From Dietzia sp032248695 (GTDB lineage: Bacteria > Actinomycetota > Actinomycetes > Mycobacteriales > Mycobacteriaceae), in the NCBI RefSeq assembly GCF_032248695.1, contig NZ_JAVHXC010000005.1, forward strand, positions 186,001 to 250,000: a DNA stretch of 64,000 nucleotides, in the 5' to 3' direction. Positions 59,580 through 64,000 of this stretch are shown here, piece by piece; within the stretch, counting starts at the first letter, position 1; each line of letters opens with the position of its first letter. The notes below the pieces were generated by a model. The model saw nothing but the letters and a program-made list of their open reading frames with translations, ran no database searches and was not told the DNA's origin. The position numbers and the translations under genes are program-made.

Positions 59580-60406
59580 CGATCCGGCTCGTCACCGACT
59601 CGTGCTCGGACCTGCCCGCCGGGTGGGTCCGGGAGTTCGGCATCACGGTCGTCCCCCTGCACGTCGTGGAGGAGGGGGACCGGGCGGTGTCCACGGCGGC
59701 GGTGACCCCCGACGAGATGGCGGCCATCTACTCCGACCTCCTCGCCGACCCGGAGTGCACGGGGATCGTGTCCGTGCACCTGTCCAGGGAACTCTCGCGG
59801 ACCTGGCAGTCCGCCAGCGACGCCGCGACCCGGTTCGGCGGCCGGGTGATGGTCTCCGATTCCCGGGTCGCCGGGATGGCGTTCGGCGCCGCCGTCGCCC
59901 AGTGCGCCTGGGCGGCGGGTCGCGGGCTCGGACTGTCGGCGACCTACGACCTCGCCGAACGACTGTGCCGTGGAGCGTCGACGTACGCGGCCCTCGAGTC
60001 ACTGGAGCACCTGCGCCGGGGCGGGCGGATCAGCGCCCTGGCCGCCCTCTTCGGCAGCGCGCTCGCCATGCGTCCGGTGATCGTCCTCCGATCCGGTGCG
60101 GTCGACCTCGCGGCCAAGGCGCGCACCACGACCAAAGCCCACGAGCGGCTCCGGGCGTTGCTGCGCGACGAGGTGTCGCGCGGCGACGTCCTCGTGGTGA
60201 TCCACCATCACGAGGCGCCCGATCGCGCCACGGAGATGGCCGCGGAGATCCGCAAGGAGACCCCGTTCCCGGAGCGGGTCGTCATCGTCGAATTCGACGA
60301 GGTCCTCGCGTGGCACCTGGGCCCCGGAACAGTGGGCGTGTCCGTGACGGACCTGGCCGACACCGAATTCCCCATCCCCTCTCCCTCTCCACAGGACGCG
60401 GACTGA
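59576..60406 (+). CDS. DegV family fatty-acid-binding protein
   Basis: A 276-residue DegV/FakB-type lipid-binding protein. It starts TIRLVTDSCSDLP and carries the family's second motif SLEHLRRGGRIS. FakB proteins present fatty acids to a FakA kinase; no fakA is seen here. ATG 59576 overlaps the phosphatase stop. The synteny with Rv2417c supports the assignment. Confidence 0.93.
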   Translation: MTIRLVTDSCSDLPAGWVREFGITVVPLHVVEEGDRAVSTAAVTPDEMAAIYSDLLADPECTGIVSVHLSRELSRTWQSASDAATRFGGRVMVSDSRVAGMAFGAAVAQCAWAAGRGLGLSATYDLAERLCRGASTYAALESLEHLRRGGRISALAALFGSALAMRPVIVLRSGAVDLAAKARTTTKAHERLRALLRDEVSRGDVLVVIHHHEAPDRATEMAAEIRKETPFPERVVIVEFDEVLAWHLGPGTVGVSVTDLADTEFPIPSPSPQDAD

Positions 60407-60444
60407 CCGCCTGTCACGACACCGGCCGGGGGAGGGCGCCGGGC

Positions 60445-60450
60445 TAGCGT
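60445..60450 (+). promoter_or_regulatory. comEA -10 (predicted leaderless)
   Basis: TAGCGT ends 7 nt before ATG 60458. No Shine-Dalgarno is present. Confidence 0.45.
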
Positions 60451-60457
60451 CGCGCCC

Positions 60458-61477
60458 ATGCGAACCGAGACCCGGGCCCGACCCGCCGATCCGGAGCGGG
60501 CGGCCGCGCTGCACCGTCTGGCCGGAGCGCTCGCGCCACCGGTGGCCGCCCCTGCCGCCGCCGACCCCGCCGCGGCGGGCGCCGACTCCGCAGGCTCCGC
60601 CCGCGCGGCGGCGGTGCCCTGGGCCGCGCTGGACGCCGACGGCGACCGGCCGGAACGCGTCCCGGCGGCGGAACCCGACCTCGCCGCGTGGGCCGACCCA
60701 CCGTGGTGGGCCCGGATCCGGTGGGCGCCGGACCGGCTCGCCGGCATCGCCCTCGTGGTGGTGGTGCTCGCGCTCGGAGCGTTCTCCGTCCACCGATTGC
60801 TCGCCGCCGTCCCCGAGGGCCCACCCGTGCCCGATCTGCCGCTCGCCTCGCCGGTCGCCGCGGCCGGGGGAGGCGACGTCTCCTCGGCGGGGGCACCACC
60901 CGCGGCGGCGACCCCGACGCCGGTGGCCTCCGCCGCCGGGGCGGCACCCGGTGCGGAGCAGGAGCCGGTCGTCGTCTCGGTCGTCGGACTGGTCGGTCGC
61001 AGTGGGCTGGTCACCCTCGCGCCCGGTGCCCGGGTCGCGGACGCGCTCGACAGCGCGGGCGGCGTGCTGGAGGGCGGGGACCGCGACGGGCTCAACCTGG
61101 CCCGCAAGGTCGCCGACGGCGAACAGATCCTCGTCGGCGTGGCCCCGGGACCGGACGGGCCGAGGGGGCCGCGTAGCGACATCGTCGGGCCCGGCGCCGG
61201 TGGGTCGCCCCCGGGCGGCCCCGGGTCCCCGGGCGGTGGTGCTCCCACCGCGCCCGGCCCCGGGAAGGCGCGAGGGGGCGACGCAGGGCTGATCGACCTG
61301 AACACCGCCGACGCCGCCGCCCTCGAGACCCTGCCGGGGGTCGGGCCGGTCACCGCGGCGGCGATCCTCTCGTGGCGCACGGCCAACGGGGCGTTCGCCA
61401 GTGTCGACCAGTTGGTCGAGGTCGACGGGATCGGCCCGGCGACCCTGGCGAAGCTGCGGGACCTGGTGACGGTGTGA
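60458..61477 (+). CDS. comEA: ComEA family DNA-binding protein
   Basis: A 339-residue protein. An N-terminal cytosolic Ala/Pro-rich stretch precedes one membrane helix at about 97-117. A SLBB domain (about 168-228, VVVSVVGLVGRSGLVTL), a Gly/Pro linker and a C-terminal double helix-hairpin-helix (about 275-338, LPGVGPVTAAAIL) follow outside. The HhH pair binds DNA. It is coupled to comEC by a GTGA overlap. In actinobacteria its role in uptake is not well established. Confidence 0.92.
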   Translation: MRTETRARPADPERAAALHRLAGALAPPVAAPAAADPAAAGADSAGSARAAAVPWAALDADGDRPERVPAAEPDLAAWADPPWWARIRWAPDRLAGIALVVVVLALGAFSVHRLLAAVPEGPPVPDLPLASPVAAAGGGDVSSAGAPPAAATPTPVASAAGAAPGAEQEPVVVSVVGLVGRSGLVTLAPGARVADALDSAGGVLEGGDRDGLNLARKVADGEQILVGVAPGPDGPRGPRSDIVGPGAGGSPPGGPGSPGGGAPTAPGPGKARGGDAGLIDLNTADAAALETLPGVGPVTAAAILSWRTANGAFASVDQLVEVDGIGPATLAKLRDLVTV

Positions 61478-62922
61478 CCGACCCGGCCCCGGGGCCGCCC
61501 CCGCACGCCGACGGCGCGCCGGGCGGGAGCCCCGCCGCCCGTGACCTCCGACTGGTCCTGCCCACCCTCGCGGTGTTCATCACCACCGCCGTTGCCGTCG
61601 CCGACGCCGCGGTCGGCGCCGCCGCGCTGGCGGTGGTGCTGACGGCCGCCGCCGCGGTGGCCGCGACGTGGTCCGCCGGTGCCGGCCACCGCTCGCGGCT
61701 CGACAGCCGCGCGCTCGGGGTGCTGGCCCTGGCGTGCGCGGTCGGCGCGGTCGCGGCGGGAGTGCAGGCGGCGCGTACGCATGCCCTGGCCGCGCACCCG
61801 TTGGTGCAGCTGATAGGCGCCCGCACCGGGGTGGAGGCGGTGGTGACGGGGTTCGACCGGCCGGTACGCGGCGGCGGGGTGATGGTCCCCGTCCGGGTGG
61901 AGGTCACGGGGACGGGAGCGACCGCGCGCACGGGCGAGCTCGACGTCGTGCTCCTCGCGCGGGCGGGCTGGCGGGGCCTGCCACCGGGGACTCGCGTGCG
62001 GACCTCGGTGACGGTGCTGGAGCCCCGCTCGGCCGGGGAGCCCCCGGGCCTCAGGGCGCTCGCGCCACCGCGGGTCACGCGGGGCCCGGGGTGGACGGGC
62101 CGCGTTCCGGCGGCGGTGCGGCACCGGTTCCGGGAGGTCTCGGAGCGGGCCCTGACAGGGGAGGCGTCGGGGCTGCTGCCGTCGTTCGTCCTGGGGGACG
62201 AGGGCGGGGTGTCGGAGCGGACCCGCGACGAGTTCCGCGCCTCCGGACTGGCGCACCTCGCGGCGGTCTCGGGTGCCAACACCACCTACGTCGTGGGCGC
62301 GGTGCTGCTCGGCGCCGCGGCGACGGGGGTCGGACGCCGCGGTCGCCTCGTCGCCGCAGGGCTCGCGCTCGCGGGATTCGTCGCGGTGGTGGGGCCGGAA
62401 CCGGCCGTGTTGCGCGCGGCGGGAACCGGGGCGATCGGCCTGGCCGCACTCGGTGCCCGACGGACGGGGCGCCCGCTGGCAGCGCTCGCGGCGATCGTCC
62501 TGCTCGTCACCCTCCTCGACCCCGGCACCGCCACGGGGACCGGATTCGTCCTGTCGGTCTGTGCGACGGCCGCGCTCGTGGTGGCCGCGCGACCGGTGGC
62601 CCTGCGGGTGCGCCGGCCGTGGATGCCCGGACCGGTGGCCGACGTCCTGGCGGTCTGCATCGTCGCCCACCTGGCCACGCTGCCGATCCTGGTGGCCTCC
62701 GGTCTGGCGTCGGGGCCCTGGGCGCTGCCGGCGAACATCGCCGTCGCCCCGGCCGTGCCGGTCGTGACGGTGCTGGGGACGGCGGCCGCCGCGCTCGGCC
62801 CGCTGTGGGAGGACGGCGCCGTGGTGCTGTCGGCGATGTGCGCACCCGCGTTGTGGTGGCTCGAGACCGTCGCCGGGGTCGCGGCGGGCCTGCCCGGTTC
62901 GCCGGAGATCACGCCCGCGTGA
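61474..62922 (+). CDS. comEC: ComEC/Rec2-family membrane channel protein (short form)
   Basis: A 482-residue polytopic membrane protein with about 10 hydrophobic helices. It has the competence-domain signature HLAAVSGANTTYVV near residue 270 and an OB-like loop before it. The C-terminal metallo-beta-lactamase nuclease domain of Gram-positive ComEC is absent, as in other Mycobacteriales homologues. GTG 61474 overlaps the comEA stop. The 3' end overlaps the convergent recQ gene by 14 bp. Confidence 0.88.
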   Translation: MTDPAPGPPPHADGAPGGSPAARDLRLVLPTLAVFITTAVAVADAAVGAAALAVVLTAAAAVAATWSAGAGHRSRLDSRALGVLALACAVGAVAAGVQAARTHALAAHPLVQLIGARTGVEAVVTGFDRPVRGGGVMVPVRVEVTGTGATARTGELDVVLLARAGWRGLPPGTRVRTSVTVLEPRSAGEPPGLRALAPPRVTRGPGWTGRVPAAVRHRFREVSERALTGEASGLLPSFVLGDEGGVSERTRDEFRASGLAHLAAVSGANTTYVVGAVLLGAAATGVGRRGRLVAAGLALAGFVAVVGPEPAVLRAAGTGAIGLAALGARRTGRPLAALAAIVLLVTLLDPGTATGTGFVLSVCATAALVVAARPVALRVRRPWMPGPVADVLAVCIVAHLATLPILVASGLASGPWALPANIAVAPAVPVVTVLGTAAAALGPLWEDGAVVLSAMCAPALWWLETVAGVAAGLPGSPEITPA

Positions 62923-64000
62923 GCAGCTCCTGCTCGCGGACCAGGTCGAGGGACAGCGTCCGGTAGCCCTGCTCCTCGAAGAACACGGTGAGCCGGTCGT
63001 CGTCGACGCTCATGACGATCCCCGAACCCCACTCCCGGTGGATCACCGCTGACTGCAGCGGGAAGTCGGCGGCGGAGTGCGTGATGTCCACGGCGGTGCC
63101 GGCATCGCAGGTGTCGCAGTTCCCGCACGGGTCCGCGAGTTCCTCTCCGAAGTAGCCGAGGAGGAACTGTCGTCGGCACCCGTCGGTCTCGGCATACCCG
63201 CGCATCATCTCGATCCGCGAACGGTCGATCCGCTCGAGGGTCTCGGACATCTCCTGCGCGCGCGCCACCGCCTCCTTCGGGCGGAGATCCTCGATGAGCT
63301 CGATGCCCGTGCGCCCGGAGGAGACCACGGTCGCCGCCTCGAGGAGGTTCACCGCGCCCGTCACCCGTTTGCCGCCGGCGTCGACGGCCTTCTTCAACCG
63401 GCTCAGCCGCACCGGGCCGTCCGCGCGACGCAGGTTCCTCACGACCGCACGGATGACGTCCTCGTCGGCGCTGTGGGAGGAGAAGAAGCTGCGCAGCCCC
63501 AGGTCCTCACTGCGGTAGTGCAGTTCGATGGTCGCCGGTTCCCGGTCGCGCCCCGCGCGGCCCGCCTCCTGGTAATAGGTGTCGAGCGAGTCGGGGATGT
63601 CGGCGTGGAGGACGAACCGCACGTCCTCCTTGTCGATCCCCATCCCGAACGCGCTCGTCGCCACCACCACGTCGAGGTCGCCGTCGAGGAAGGCGCCCAG
63701 CGTCTCCTCGCGCTCCGCCGCCTTCTGCCCGGCGTGATAGGCGCGGACCCTCAGTGGGCGGTCCGATGCGGCCGAGCGCTCGGCGATGCGGGCCGCGTAC
63801 TCCTCCGTGGACCGGCGTGTCGCGGTATAGATCAACCCGGGCCCGGCCAGCTCCACGGCCCGCTCGACGACCGTGTCCTTCTTGTCGTCGTCCTCCACAT
63901 GGCGCCGCACGGCGAGATGCAGTTCCGACCGGTCGAAGCCGCCGGCGAGCACGAGCGCGCCGGACATGTCGAGCCGGTCGAGGATCTCCTCCCGCACCGG
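62909..64000 (-). CDS. recQ: RecQ-family DNA helicase, C-terminal part (truncated by window edge)
   Basis: The last 363 residues of a RecQ helicase are visible; the N-terminal P-loop lies beyond 64000. The visible part has helicase motifs ATSAFGMGIDK and YYQEAGRAGRD, then a RecQ zinc domain (CRRQFLLGYFGEE, CGNCDTC). A winged-helix-like segment and a C-terminal region of about 40 residues (HREWGSGIVMSVDDDRLTVFF) follow. The latter is a Tudor/SH3-like tail seen in actinobacterial RecQ. It is more canonical than the RecQ-like protein at 49855-52032. It unwinds DNA 3'-5' in repair. Confidence 0.88.
   Translation of the reverse strand, partial: PVREEILDRLDMSGALVLAGGFDRSELHLAVRRHVEDDDKKDTVVERAVELAGPGLIYTATRRSTEEYAARIAERSAASDRPLRVRAYHAGQKAAEREETLGAFLDGDLDVVVATSAFGMGIDKEDVRFVLHADIPDSLDTYYQEAGRAGRDREPATIELHYRSEDLGLRSFFSSHSADEDVIRAVVRNLRRADGPVRLSRLKKAVDAGGKRVTGAVNLLEAATVVSSGRTGIELIEDLRPKEAVARAQEMSETLERIDRSRIEMMRGYAETDGCRRQFLLGYFGEELADPCGNCDTCDAGTAVDITHSAADFPLQSAVIHREWGSGIVMSVDDDRLTVFFEEQGYRTLSLDLVREQELLTRA

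Overview
The window is a chromosomal segment of a very GC-rich actinobacterium, almost certainly of the Mycobacteriales (Corynebacterium/Rhodococcus/Mycobacterium group). The evidence is the gene order: rpiB-nei-tRNA-tig-clpP1-clpP2-clpX on the left, valS-folC-DUF4233-ndk-rne-rplU-rpmA-obg-proB in the middle, and proA-moxR-VWA-nadD-rsfS-gpgP-degV-comEA-comEC on the right. Further support comes from a ClgR-like box before clpP1, a GlxR/CRP-like site, the fused pcaD-pcaC gene and a benC fusion. A Dietzia-like genus is my best guess; this is inference, not proof.

Layout. (1) 1-6.1 kb: end of rpiB, a Nei-type DNA glycosylase, tRNA-Gly and tRNA-Pro, trigger factor and the ClpP1/ClpP2/ClpX protease. 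(2) 6.2-30.9 kb: a complete aromatic-acid catabolic island set between clpX and mdh. A minus-strand operon benA-benB-benC-benD-benK-luxR-benE takes up benzoate and converts it to catechol. The divergent catA-catB-catC operon opens the catechol ring and carries it to the enol-lactone. A minus-strand iclR-pobA-MFS unit converts 4-hydroxybenzoate to protocatechuate. A minus-strand pcaH-pcaG-pcaB-pcaDC(L)-pcaR-pcaF operon, divergent from pcaI-pcaJ, takes protocatechuate, and the shared enol-lactone from catechol, to succinyl-CoA and acetyl-CoA. (3) 31-44.8 kb: mdh, valS, folC, a DUF4233 membrane protein, ndk, RNase E/G, L21, L27, Obg and ProB. (4) 44.8-53.8 kb: an accessory block between proB and proA (beta-carbonic anhydrase, sirtuin, metallo-beta-lactamase-fold hydrolase, AAA ATPase, large flavoprotein, RecQ-like helicase with an unusual C terminus, serine hydrolase, methyltransferase). 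(5) 53.9-64 kb: proA, a MoxR ATPase/VWA pair, nadD, rsfS, a GpgP-like phosphatase, degV, comEA, comEC and the C-terminal part of a second RecQ helicase that runs off the right edge.

Regulation. The aromatic island has two IclR-type regulators and one large LuxR-type ATPase regulator. Near-identical 15-bp palindromes of the form GTTCG-N5-CG(A/C)AC lie in the benA/catA and pcaH/pcaI divergent promoters, and a variant lies upstream of the pob iclR gene. The benA/catA intergenic region also holds a CRP/GlxR-like palindrome and a CTAGG/CCTAG cluster. Genes within operons are tightly coupled by ATGA, GTGA or TGATG overlaps. At least eight operon-leading genes show a TANNNT-like -10 hexamer 6-8 nt before the start codon and no useful Shine-Dalgarno, which predicts leaderless mRNAs.

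Most notable points: BenC is fused through a repeat-bearing Pro/Ala linker to an FCD ligand-binding domain without any HTH; the composite ben/cat control region and shared operator set; and the RecQ-like helicase whose C terminus resembles a phosphoribosyltransferase fold. No CRISPR array, insertion sequence, prophage or integrase was seen.
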